Assembly (NCBI GenBank): GCA_963602355.1
Contig: CAVCIU010000013.1
Span: 1-38,518 of the forward strand
Length of the DNA stretch: 38,518 bases
Reading direction: 5' to 3'
From: UBA791 sp963602355
Lineage (GTDB): Bacteria; Cyanobacteriota; Vampirovibrionia; Gastranaerophilales; Gastranaerophilaceae
The notes under the pieces: model-generated
What the model saw: the letters and a program-made list of their open reading frames with translations, nothing else
The model's database searches: none
Told to the model about the DNA's origin: nothing
Part shown: positions 31,574 to 38,518 of the stretch, in pieces
Numbering within the stretch: the first letter of the stretch is position 1
How the letters are laid out: every line of letters begins with the position of its first letter
Made by a program: the position numbers and the translations under genes

Positions 31574-31632
31574 GGTCTCATCAGTTAGTGCCTAACACTA
31601 AGACGAGCAGAATGAAACTGCTCGTTTCGACC
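31574..31632 (-). ncRNA. Type II hammerhead ribozyme, copy 1 (between the 109-aa and 92-aa genes)
   Basis: On the minus strand, in order: GGTC, GAAA, stem III CGAGCAG/CTGCTCG (7 bp, perfect, loop TTTCATT), TC with predicted cleavage between 31602 and 31601, stem I TTAGTG/CACTAA with TTAGG loop, CTGATGA, GACC. It is a complete hammerhead consensus of type II. Relative to copy 2, stem I positions 4-5 change G-C to A-T and T-A to C-G, and stem III position 2 changes G-C to A-T, so pairing is preserved by paired changes. Confidence 0.92.
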
Positions 31633-31642
31633 TCCAAAGGAA

Positions 31643-31972
31643 TTAATTTGAAGCCATCATCGGAGTAAGCATATTTTCAAAGTCTCGTTTTAATTTATCT
31701 AAAATTGAGATTTTACCTTCCAAAATTTTGCAAGCCATTCTACGTTCGTATTTTGCACTCCAATTTTCTTCTTGAAGTGATGCATCAGCATATTTAACCT
31801 TTGTTTCTTTTAATTCTTCTTGTAAATCAAGCATTTGATTTTTAATCAAACCCATAATTGCACATTCGCTGTGAGCCGATGCTTTTTCGTGCATTTTGCC
31901 TACAAATTCATTGTTCATCATCATTTCTTGCATTTCAGATGACATTTCTTGTTTTTCTTCAGTTAACATCAT
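31643..31972 (-). CDS. Hypothetical Met-rich helical protein (109 aa)
   Basis: It is rich in Met and Glu near the N-terminus (EKQEMSSEMQEMMMNNEF) and helical throughout (LDLQEELKETKVKYADASLQ, KISILDKLKRDFENML). ATG at 31970-31972 follows AAGGAG. It lies between gemA (27-nt gap) and the first ribozyme. No family recognised. Confidence 0.6.
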   Translation of the reverse strand: MMLTEEKQEMSSEMQEMMMNNEFVGKMHEKASAHSECAIMGLIKNQMLDLQEELKETKVKYADASLQEENWSAKYERRMACKILEGKISILDKLKRDFENMLTPMMASN

Positions 31973-31999
31973 AATTTTTTCTCCTTTTATTGTTTTGTA

Positions 32000-32455
32000 C
32001 TAAACTGTGCGGCCACACATATTTTTCTTTTCTAAACTTGCTTTCATTCCTTTTATGCCTTGAATAACTTTTGTAGCTTTGGCTTTTGTAAGGAACATAA
32101 TATCGTCAATTTTAAATTTCGATTTTAAAAATTTTCTTAAGGATTTTTTATTGAAATCTTCATCATCAAAATATGCAACTTCTTTCCATAAACCCTCGAT
32201 ATATCTCAATTGAGCTTGTGTTGCCATATTTTCGTCTCGGTATAAATCGGCATATTTTTTAGTTCTTTTAACCCAATCTTCAAACTTTTCAGCCTTTGCC
32301 TCTAATACCTCAATAAAAATTCCTGCTTCTGTATCAGTTAGATTTTTAGAAGATTGAACGCCAAATGTCATAAGCATTTCACGATATAAATCGTCATCTA
32401 ATCCGATAAAGTTTTTTAGGGTATGTATTTTTCTAATTTGTGAAGATGTTGCCAT
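32000..32455 (-). CDS. GemA-like regulatory protein (DUF1018, Mu gp16 family)
   Basis: This 151-aa protein matches DUF1018/GemA. ATSSQIRKIHTLKNFIGLDDDLYREMLMTFGVQSSKNLTDTEAGIFIEVLEAKAE at the N-terminus is the typical pattern (Q-x-x-x-I-H-x-x-K; D-D-x-Y-R-x-x-L; S-x-x-x-L-T). Then MATQAQLRYIEGLWKEVAYF and SKFKIDDIMFLTKAKATKVIQGI. In Mu it lies in the semi-essential early region and affects host gene expression and DNA structure. ATG at 32453-32455 is chosen over a TTG two codons upstream because AAGGA is 6 nt before it. It overlaps the 53-aa gene by 23 nt. Confidence 0.9.
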   Translation of the reverse strand: MATSSQIRKIHTLKNFIGLDDDLYREMLMTFGVQSSKNLTDTEAGIFIEVLEAKAEKFEDWVKRTKKYADLYRDENMATQAQLRYIEGLWKEVAYFDDEDFNKKSLRKFLKSKFKIDDIMFLTKAKATKVIQGIKGMKASLEKKNMCGRTV

Positions 32456-32594
32456 ATTCAATCCTTAATTCGTCTAGTTGTAGTTCTCTACCATGTTTGA
32501 TACCTATTTGAACCCCCAAAATAAAAATGGCAAGGGCAATTACTAAAATGTAATAACAAGTTAAGTAGTCGGGTCGGAATTTCTTACCACTCAT
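32433..32594 (-). CDS. Small single-span membrane protein (53 aa)
   Basis: A short frame with a strong AGGGGG site before the ATG at 32592-32594. The protein starts MSGKKFRPDYLTCYYILVIA and has one membrane segment (about 12-32, YYILVIALAIFILGVQIGI), then a charged tail (KHGRELQLDELRIEYG). It lies 10 nt after the MuB gene and overlaps gemA, and fills an otherwise empty 140-bp gap. Function unknown. Confidence 0.65.
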   Translation of the reverse strand: MSGKKFRPDYLTCYYILVIALAIFILGVQIGIKHGRELQLDELRIEYGNIFTN

Positions 32595-32604
32595 AATAAT
32601 CCCC

Positions 32605-33483
32605 CTATGCCATTAGTAATTTGGAAGTTTGTTTAATCACAGCATCATCGACCTCAGCCTTGCCATTCATTTTTGCAACGCTGATGCTATGAGAAATTAA
32701 ATGTTCTAATCTTCTTGTATTTCCGTTTGAATAAAGAAGATAAGTTTCTGCTAATTTTGGATTTTGATTAATAGATTCAAGTATTTTAACTACATCTGCT
32801 AAAAGTAATCTATCAATAATTTTTGTGTATTGTACTCTTGAATAAAGTTGGTCATATTGATTGTTATATCCTCTTAAATTTTCAAGAAGAATATTTCTAC
32901 CAATCAAAAGAACTCCAACACCTGTTTTATCGTGTATTCTACGAGTAATTTCTAATGCTCTATAAGGCAAGTTTTCTGCCTCATCAATAATCAAAAGTCT
33001 GCCTGATTGGTTTAATTTTCTAACAGTTTCGCCCATTAAATCATATACTGAGCCTTTGCCTGATAAACCTAATCGTCTATGAATCTCTTTTAACAACGAT
33101 TTTGCTGTGTAGCCAGAATCACTTTCAATTAAGATTGCATCCATAAATTCTTCGGCATATCTTTTAACAGCAACTGTTTTACCTAAACCTGCGATACCAA
33201 CACAAACTCCAATTCTGCCTTGTGTATGGCATAAACGAGCGATTTCAGAGATATATTTAATCATTGAAATTTCTACAACAGGCAAATCGTGTTGAAGAGA
33301 ACGTTCTTTTTCTCTTTGAATAAAATTGTTTATAGTATCAGTAATTTTATCTGATTTAACATTATAATTGCCTTTCATCCACATTGAGATTGTAGATTTA
33401 GCAAGCCCTGTAGCAGTAGCAACATAGGTTATAGTTAAATTATTAGTTTCCATAAAATCACGTAATTCGGCTCTAATATCCAT
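32605..33483 (-). CDS. MuB-like transposition ATPase
   Basis: This 292-aa AAA+ ATPase captures target DNA and delivers it to MuA. An N-terminal helix-turn-helix (residues 15-40; ITYVATATGLAKSTISMWMKG) is typical of MuB. Walker A is GIAGLGKT at 96-103, and Walker B is LLIIDEAEN at 163-171. The C-terminal part has sensor-type RRLEHLI near residue 257. Size is close to Mu B (312 aa). It overlaps MuA by 11 nt. It would form ATP-dependent filaments on DNA and give target immunity. Confidence 0.93.
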   Translation of the reverse strand: MDIRAELRDFMETNNLTITYVATATGLAKSTISMWMKGNYNVKSDKITDTINNFIQREKERSLQHDLPVVEISMIKYISEIARLCHTQGRIGVCVGIAGLGKTVAVKRYAEEFMDAILIESDSGYTAKSLLKEIHRRLGLSGKGSVYDLMGETVRKLNQSGRLLIIDEAENLPYRALEITRRIHDKTGVGVLLIGRNILLENLRGYNNQYDQLYSRVQYTKIIDRLLLADVVKILESINQNPKLAETYLLYSNGNTRRLEHLISHSISVAKMNGKAEVDDAVIKQTSKLLMA

Positions 33484-35434
33484 TTGCTACTCCTTTTAAA
33501 TATCTTTCATTTTCTTCAGCAAGAATTCTGTCTGTCTCAAATAGATACAGAGTTTCCTCTTCTTGCTTATTTTTCTCATCTAAAAATATTGATAAATCTT
33601 GTCTGCCAAAGGCTTCCATTTCTTTGTTTTGTTGGATAACCTTATCCATTTTTGTGTTTGCAATTTTAGTAACCTTAGTTTTAGGCTTTTCATCATTAGT
33701 TGCAAATAAAGCCTTGTAATTTTCGTATTTTTCTTCTGCTGAGATATCTCTAGAATTTTCAATGTATGATTGAGCAATTTTCTTATTACGTTTTTTAATT
33801 GACATTGCTTCTTTGAATTCTTCTTTTGAAATCTTGTCTGCGTGTAAGGCAGCAACAGCTTTTACAACTTTTGCTTTACCGATGAATTCATCGTTAAGAG
33901 CATTAAATACCCACGCATCGGCATAATCTTTTATATCTCTGCGCAAATATACTTTTATTCCTTTTTTCAAACTCATCCAATCTGCCCAATAAGTTATACC
34001 TAAAACAGAGTCTTTTATACCATTTCTGCCAATAGTGAAATTCTTTGATGTTCTCATACAGAATAGTTTTAGAGCATCTTTTGATGGTGCAATTTTTTCA
34101 GTAAATTCTTGATAGAATAATTCGTCTGGTGATAATCCTTTGTGGTTTTTACCGTTTGAATGATGTTTATTGAAAACGTCAACGATAAAGTTATCAAATA
34201 GAGTTTTAAAATCTTCAAAACTCATAATTTTGTCGTTTTTGATTTCTTCAGCAAGAATTTCTGGTCGTTCAACAATGTTGCCACCACGATAACCAACACA
34301 ATGTTTAGATAACCAATTTTTGATTTTTAAGAAATCACGTTCAATTGGTTTTGTTTGTGCGTTATATGGTAGTGCAAAATGAACATTAACATTTAATTCT
34401 TCAAGCATACAAGTTGTATCTTGTTCATCTACTTGAATTTTTCTGCCACCTGCGAAATCTTTTGAACGGTAGTCTTTACCATTATCAATAATAATGTCTT
34501 CCGGTAATCCGTATTCTAAAGCTGAATTATAGAAAGTTTGGAAGATTAAATCTGAATTAGGATGATTAGTTTGTAAAATCCAACCTAGCCATTTGCCTGA
34601 TTTGTAATCTCTCCAAGCAGTAACCCAAGGAAATTTCACACTTCCATCAGGCATTCTACATGCAACATCGATTTGAGCGTGGTCAGAAACCCAAACTTTG
34701 CCACAAATAATATTGGAATAATCTCTTTCTATGTAATTTGATTGTTTTCTATTCCAAGCTGTTACACCATTTCTAGCAATAAATATTGCTTGTTGCGGTA
34801 CTTCTTTCATCATTCTTCGTCTAAATGCCATATGACTAGGAAAATCAAATTTACTAACACCATATTCTAATATTGCGTGTCCTAAAGTTATTTCCCAACA
34901 AGAATATAAAGACGGAGCACCCTCTTTTAAATACAAACTTTTAAAATAATCGAAGTCTTCGTCATTAACAGTAGTTCTTCCATTATTATTTCCAAATCTT
35001 GAAAGTAGTCCTTTAACTCCATATTCGTAATATCTTCGTCTCATTTTTATTAAGGAAGAATATGATGTTTTATTATTAGGATTTTTAAGATTCCATTCAT
35101 TGATAAAATTTTGTAATTCAACACCTTTATAAGTCGCAGACAATTTTAAAATATTAACATATTTTTTTGCTTGAGATTTAGCCCATGAAGGAGCATTTGC
35201 AAAAGATACTGTTGTTAAATTTTCATCTTCAATATTAAAATCACTTTGTTTTGGAAGAGATGAACTATGTATATAAATTAATTTTGAATTATTCTCCCAA
35301 ACTATTTTATAAATATATTTACCACCATAACAACGATTTTTAATTGTTTTCTCTGTCACATTCAAAAGACTAGAAGCATCTTTAATAGAAACCCAATTAG
35401 GAATATTCAGTTTTTTAGAACCTAAATCATTCAT
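33473..35434 (-). CDS. MuA-like DDE transposase
   Basis: This 653-aa protein catalyses strand transfer for replicative transposition. Domains: N-terminal winged helix (about 12-60, NWVSIKDASSLLNVTEKTIKNRC), two further DNA-binding helical regions (about 80-210), the RNase H-like catalytic core, the Mu-type beta-barrel (about 450-520), and a charged C-terminus for MuB contact. The catalytic triad candidates are D251 or D256 in SDHAQID, D317 in IIDNGKDY and E365 in KPIERDF. Length is close to Mu A (663 aa). ATG overlaps the Ner-like gene by 8 nt. Confidence 0.95.
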   Translation of the reverse strand: MNDLGSKKLNIPNWVSIKDASSLLNVTEKTIKNRCYGGKYIYKIVWENNSKLIYIHSSSLPKQSDFNIEDENLTTVSFANAPSWAKSQAKKYVNILKLSATYKGVELQNFINEWNLKNPNNKTSYSSLIKMRRRYYEYGVKGLLSRFGNNNGRTTVNDEDFDYFKSLYLKEGAPSLYSCWEITLGHAILEYGVSKFDFPSHMAFRRRMMKEVPQQAIFIARNGVTAWNRKQSNYIERDYSNIICGKVWVSDHAQIDVACRMPDGSVKFPWVTAWRDYKSGKWLGWILQTNHPNSDLIFQTFYNSALEYGLPEDIIIDNGKDYRSKDFAGGRKIQVDEQDTTCMLEELNVNVHFALPYNAQTKPIERDFLKIKNWLSKHCVGYRGGNIVERPEILAEEIKNDKIMSFEDFKTLFDNFIVDVFNKHHSNGKNHKGLSPDELFYQEFTEKIAPSKDALKLFCMRTSKNFTIGRNGIKDSVLGITYWADWMSLKKGIKVYLRRDIKDYADAWVFNALNDEFIGKAKVVKAVAALHADKISKEEFKEAMSIKKRNKKIAQSYIENSRDISAEEKYENYKALFATNDEKPKTKVTKIANTKMDKVIQQNKEMEAFGRQDLSIFLDEKNKQEEETLYLFETDRILAEENERYLKGVANGY

Positions 35435-35642
35435 TTATGCTGTAGTCCTTTATCTTTATTCCAAATGCTTTTTCAATAATGTAGATATCCACATCTATAT
35501 TATTTTTTTCACCTGTCATATGACGACTGACTACACTTTTCGAAAGATGCAAAACTGCTTCAATTTCTTTGGATTTGATATCCATAACAGAAACGATTGT
35601 TTTTTCTATAAATTTCTTTTGACAGTTAATACAGTTGTTCAT
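35427..35642 (-). CDS. Ner/Cro-like helix-turn-helix regulator
   Basis: This 71-aa protein carries a helix-turn-helix at about residues 23-45 (KSKEIEAVLHLSKSVVSRHMTGEK), with a Cys-x-x-Cys pair at the N-terminus (CINCQKK). It lies directly before MuA, where Mu has ner, which shuts off early transcription. It overlaps MuA by 8 nt. GAGAGGA lies upstream of the ATG. No separate c-type repressor is visible, so this protein may serve as the only DNA-binding switch here. Confidence 0.75.
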   Translation of the reverse strand: MNNCINCQKKFIEKTIVSVMDIKSKEIEAVLHLSKSVVSRHMTGEKNNIDVDIYIIEKAFGIKIKDYSINE

Positions 35643-35998
35643 ATTTTTTAGGATTCCTCTCTTGATTAATACATTGACCTATATCAAGCAGTAATCTATT
35701 TTTAGGAATTTTATATAAACTGTTTGGTTGATTTTGCACAGCAAAATTAAGCCTGTATAGGCTGGAATTATTACTATTGCAGAATTTCAAACAGGTTATA
35801 AATTAATTATATTCATATCTCATAATTTTGAAATAGCAGGAATGCGTACGGCAGGGAAAATTCCCAGAACTCAATGGCTGAAATTCAAGTATAATTTCTT
35901 TTTTAATTCTTGCAATTTTCAGAAAAAACAGTTTTTATTCAACAACTATATATATTTGAAGTGCATAAAAAAATTAGGGAAAAGTTTATTACGAAATG
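35643..35998. other. Junction between the phage and the second transposition module
   Basis: These 356 bp lie between the Ner-like gene and the 226-aa gene of the neighbouring module. They hold the early control region (35711-35803), a GGGAA-AA-TTCCC dyad (35863-35874) and AT-rich sequence. A plus-strand open frame from 35842 has no coding character (aromatic/Asn-rich, no ribosome binding site). The phage left end and the other module's end must lie here if they are separate elements, but the exact termini are not recognisable by eye. Confidence 0.55.
35711..35803. promoter_or_regulatory. Early control region with nested inverted repeats
   Basis: Inverted copies of CAAACAGKTTATAWA (minus 35726-35711, plus 35788-35803; 13 of 16 identical) flank AGCCT-GTAT-AGGCT (35750-35763), and the two centres lie within one base. 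Another perfect dyad, ATTTTGC-ACA-GCAAAAT, is at 35731-35747. The outer repeats end in TATA-type -10-like sequence pointing outward, minus strand toward the Ner-MuA operon. They are candidates for operators of the Ner-like protein and the early promoter. Confidence 0.5.
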
Positions 35999-36679
35999 TT
36001 AAGCAATTAAGTTGTTTTTTAAGTCATTATATAAATAATCAAAACTATTTTCATTTCTCCAAATGTATTCTGCTAGAATATGATACAAATGTGATTCATT
36101 ATTCTTATGGGATATAACTCTTGCTAAATAGCAATACAGACGTTTAAATTCTCTAATTTCATCACTTCTAAAATTCTTTTCATCGTAATAACTCAAAAAT
36201 TTCTCACTAACAAATACCTTATTTTTATACACATAAAAATATGAGTATTTATCAAAAAACTTTCTGTATCTACCTTGCTGAGGATTTGAAGTGTAAAAAG
36301 ACAATAATTCTTTGTATTGTCGGTCATAAATCATTTTTCTAAAAACGGCATAATAATTGCATAAACAACTTGTACTTGTATCTACCATATAACATATTTT
36401 TTGTGGTGGTATATTCAAGCAAAATCCTTTAATAATTAAATCGATTACCTCTGGTGTTTTGTAATTAAACATTAAACGCAAATTTCTATTGTATAATTGG
36501 TCTGTTTTCTTTTTATCATTAAGTGTCACAATTCCATTATTTTCGACAATTAATTCTTCTTGTTCTAATTTCCATAGAGCAAGTTTTATTTCATTTTCAT
36601 CTACTTCTAACATTTGAGTTAATTCACTAAGCGAAGACTTTTTCAATCTTCGGCAGAGCTTTAATACTTTGTCTTTCAT
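35999..36679 (-). CDS. Winged-helix protein of the second transposition module (function unknown)
   Basis: This 226-aa protein starts with a winged-helix-like region (about 1-55; LKKSSLSELTQMLEVDENEIKLALWKLEQEELI). It continues with a helical middle containing TPEVIDLIIKGFCLNIPPQKICYMVDTSTSCLCNYYAVFRK, and an aromatic-rich C-terminal half. Placement third after a transposase and an AAA+ ATPase parallels the target-site component of Tn7/Tn5053-type systems (TniQ/TnsD). The Cys/His zinc cluster of TniQ is not seen, so homology is not claimed. It overlaps the ATPase gene by 53 nt. Confidence 0.6.
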   Translation of the reverse strand: MKDKVLKLCRRLKKSSLSELTQMLEVDENEIKLALWKLEQEELIVENNGIVTLNDKKKTDQLYNRNLRLMFNYKTPEVIDLIIKGFCLNIPPQKICYMVDTSTSCLCNYYAVFRKMIYDRQYKELLSFYTSNPQQGRYRKFFDKYSYFYVYKNKVFVSEKFLSYYDEKNFRSDEIREFKRLYCYLARVISHKNNESHLYHILAEYIWRNENSFDYLYNDLKNNLIA

Positions 36680-37358
36680 TTAATAGTCCTTTCAATACAT
36701 ATTCATCAAAATCATCAATTGAGTTTGTTTTAGATAGTTTTTCTATTTTTTCAAGTAGTTTTACAAGTTGTCTAAACTGATTTGTGCGTGTTGCTAGATA
36801 AGTTATTGCATCATCAGTAAAATTGAGCTCTGTCATTGATTCAAGAATTTCTTTGATATCGTTTTCATCGAAATGTTCAAACTTCAATTTTTTGTAAATT
36901 CTATCGTCAAAATGTTTGAATCGAGCAATTTTCTTATCAATCATTCCCATTCCAACAAGTACAATCGGAACTCCTGTGTTATCTTGAATATCTCTTAAAA
37001 CTTCAATTGCATTTTTATTTCCAACAAGATAATCCACCTCATCTACAACTATAATTTTCGGTTCAAATCTTAAATGTTTTAAAACCAAATTAAAATTCTC
37101 TTGCATAAAGAAGAATGGTCGTTCTCCAAGTTCTTCAACAATAACTTTTAATAAACCATTTTGAGTCATTTCATTATTTGCTCTAACGTAAATTGCATCG
37201 TTTCTTGTTGCCCACCAAATTACAGAATGAGTTTTACCTAATCCGTGCTCACCATAAACTAATGCTAATTTTGGAATGTTGGGTGGAAGTTTTTGAACTT
37301 CGTCAAGCAAGGCTACGAGCCGTTTTACATTCTTTGTTTTTACAAATACATTCTTCAT
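36627..37358 (-). CDS. AAA+ transposition ATPase (MuB/TniB-like), second module
   Basis: This 243-aa ATPase has Walker A GEHGLGKT at 36-43 and Walker B KIIVVDEVDYL at 101-111. The arginine-rich sensor region has RIYKKLKFEHF, and the C-terminal helices resemble TniB/TnsC/MuB regulators (FRQLVKLLEKIEKL). It lacks the N-terminal helix-turn-helix of the phage MuB at 32605-33483 and the two are divergent, so they are separate systems. AAAGGAG precedes ATG by 4-5 nt. It follows the transposase by 12 nt. Confidence 0.88.
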   Translation of the reverse strand: MKNVFVKTKNVKRLVALLDEVQKLPPNIPKLALVYGEHGLGKTHSVIWWATRNDAIYVRANNEMTQNGLLKVIVEELGERPFFFMQENFNLVLKHLRFEPKIIVVDEVDYLVGNKNAIEVLRDIQDNTGVPIVLVGMGMIDKKIARFKHFDDRIYKKLKFEHFDENDIKEILESMTELNFTDDAITYLATRTNQFRQLVKLLEKIEKLSKTNSIDDFDEYVLKGLLNERQSIKALPKIEKVFA

Positions 37359-37370
37359 TTTTCTCCTTTC

Positions 37371-38518
37371 TTAGTTTTCGTATAGATTAAAATATTCATC
37401 ACTTCTAATATATTGAGTAAGCCAAGTTCTATCTTCAGCATTTGTGCAACCATTCTTCATAAGCCACTCATACTTTTCATAATTTGAAGTAAAAATCGGT
37501 CTGTTCATTTGCTGTTTACGAGGTGTTTTCTTATGTTCACGTTTTGGCTTTTCCTCAATAATTGGTTCAAGTTCTATCGGTTGTTCTTGTTCAATTTCAA
37601 GAACTTGTAATTCATCAGACGTGAAATTCTTTTTGATTTGTTTTACTAATCTATTCTTAATTTGTTGTTGCTTTTTATACTGTTGTTTGTATTCTTCCAT
37701 ATCTTTTACTGTACCGAGTACATTTGCCATCGGATGAACTTTTTGAACTCGTTTTGCTACACATAAGAATTCACCCTTTGAGGAATAAACAAATATTTTA
37801 GATAAATCAAATAGGCTGTAACGTATAAATACCTGTTCTCTTAAACCTAATATTGCCTCACTTCTGTAATGCATATTTAAGAATGTTATTCCGTGCTTAG
37901 TTATTGTTCTGCATTCCGTTTTCATCATTAATGTATTTAATATATTTATATTAATATGTTGTTTTTGAACTCCATCTAACATCTCTTGAATAGATTTTGA
38001 ACGATCATTTGGACAAGGCTTTTTGTTGTGGAATTCTAACCAACAGTTAATGTATTTAATTACTTCTTGTACTGTAGGAATGTGATTGTTAGTTTCTTGT
38101 TGATGCATAGCGAGGTGAAGTTTCTCACCACGTTTCATCCAAGCTGGTTTATCTTCAATACTTGTTCCAATGTATGATGGCATCATTTTTTCAAATTCTT
38201 CTTGGAATTCTCTAAAAAATCTTTCTATTACTTTTGCTCTGGCATTGTAAGGTTTGGCAAATACTGAATGTATATTTAAATTGGCATAAACACCATTGAA
38301 ACCATCCTCATCAAAGTCACAACTTTGGAAGAATTTACTCTTAAAAGCTCTGCCGTTATCTTGGTACACTACTTTTGGAATAACACCCAAATTTAAAATA
38401 CTATTTCTTAAAGCACTTGCGATACATTGAGTATTTTCAGTCATCATAATTTCATAACCTACAAGTGCTGTTGATTTCCAATCTAAAAAGCCAACGAGAG
38501 TTGCTCTCGTTGGCTTAC
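37371..38518 (-). CDS. DDE transposase (Mu/TniA-like), second module, 5' end beyond the window
   Basis: The reading frame continues past base 38518 (KPTRATLVGFLDWKSTALVG precedes the first internal Met), so the N-terminus, including the DNA-binding domains, is missing. Visible parts are the second half of the RNase H-like core, with VVYQDNGRAFKSKFF (second Asp) and ARAKVIERFFREFQEEFEK (Glu). They are followed by a Mu-type C-terminal barrel (ITFLNMHYRSEAILGLREQVFIRY) and a Lys/Glu-rich tail. It is a different protein from the phage MuA. The distance to the other end of this element is outside the window. Confidence 0.9.
   Translation of the reverse strand, partial: KPTRATLVGFLDWKSTALVGYEIMMTENTQCIASALRNSILNLGVIPKVVYQDNGRAFKSKFFQSCDFDEDGFNGVYANLNIHSVFAKPYNARAKVIERFFREFQEEFEKMMPSYIGTSIEDKPAWMKRGEKLHLAMHQQETNNHIPTVQEVIKYINCWLEFHNKKPCPNDRSKSIQEMLDGVQKQHININILNTLMMKTECRTITKHGITFLNMHYRSEAILGLREQVFIRYSLFDLSKIFVYSSKGEFLCVAKRVQKVHPMANVLGTVKDMEEYKQQYKKQQQIKNRLVKQIKKNFTSDELQVLEIEQEQPIELEPIIEEKPKREHKKTPRKQQMNRPIFTSNYEKYEWLMKNGCTNAEDRTWLTQYIRSDEYFNLYEN

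Noticed and set aside
35886..35897. CAAGTATAATTT resembling CAAGTGTAATTT at 1741-1752, considered as attL/attR
   Set aside because: Only 11 of 12 matches in AT-rich DNA and no longer identity around it; not enough to claim attachment sites.
35842..36117. Plus-strand frame that could be a divergent c-type repressor
   Set aside because: Composition is Asn/Phe/Lys/Tyr-rich with no helix-turn-helix, no ribosome binding site, and it overlaps the 3' end of the 226-aa gene.
1..38518. Search for CRISPR arrays, tRNA and rRNA genes
   Set aside because: No regularly spaced repeats, no cloverleaf-like sequence ending in an acceptor stem, and no rRNA-like stretch were recognised.

Overview
The window is AT-rich (roughly one third G+C by eye) and is dominated by one transposable, Mu-like phage of about 34 kb, probably an integrated prophage, spanning about 1.6 to 35.9 kb. 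At the left edge are two genes that look like host surface-polysaccharide genes: a partial UDP-galactopyranose mutase and a family 2 glycosyltransferase. Together with the Mu/P2-type virion they point to a low-GC, probably Gram-negative-type (LPS or capsule-making) bacterium. The exact taxon cannot be fixed from the sequence. At the right edge, immediately upstream of the phage early region and in the same orientation, lies a second transposition module: a DDE transposase cut by the window edge, an AAA+ ATPase and a winged-helix protein.

Layout. (1) 1-1518, minus: partial glf and glycosyltransferase. (2) 1519-1793: two terminators and a pair of 16-bp inverted repeats, next to a short tyrosine recombinase gene. 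(3) 12345 down to 1794, minus: head and tail-tube operon. In order of transcription it encodes protease/scaffold, major capsid, two small capsid-associated proteins, gp36-like, gp37-like, contractile sheath, a Cys-rich 59-aa protein, tube, DUF935 portal, a 5-methylcytosine methyltransferase, a MuF-like head protein, a Dam-type methyltransferase, a gpG-like morphogenesis protein and the recombinase. (4) 12346-12594: a divergent late control region organised as a 133-bp imperfect palindrome. (5) 12595 up to 30425, plus: terminase module, tail chaperone with a -1 frameshift, tape measure, a P2-type baseplate series (U, X, D, V, W, J, I), fibres, amidase endolysin, then accessory genes. Three copies of a roughly 75-bp intergenic element separate some of the accessory genes. 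(6) 30426-30900: back-to-back terminators between the converging operons. (7) 35642 down to 30895, minus: early/middle operon with a Ner-like regulator, MuA, MuB, a 53-aa membrane protein, GemA, two small proteins and a Mor-family activator.

The phage is a chimera, with Mu-type replication, control and head but a P2-type contractile tail. MuA and MuB would transpose the genome, Mor would switch on the two divergent late operons, and terminase, portal and capsid proteins would package and build the virion. Two DNA methyltransferases sit inside the head operon and may protect phage DNA.

The most striking observation is a pair of sequences matching type II hammerhead ribozymes on the transcribed strand of the early operon (31205-31269 and 31574-31632). 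They flank one 92-aa gene. All core nucleotides are present and the stems differ between the two copies by compensatory changes. Cleavage at both sites would excise a 369-nt mRNA whose two ends carry complementary ribozyme halves, so it could in principle re-ligate into a circle.
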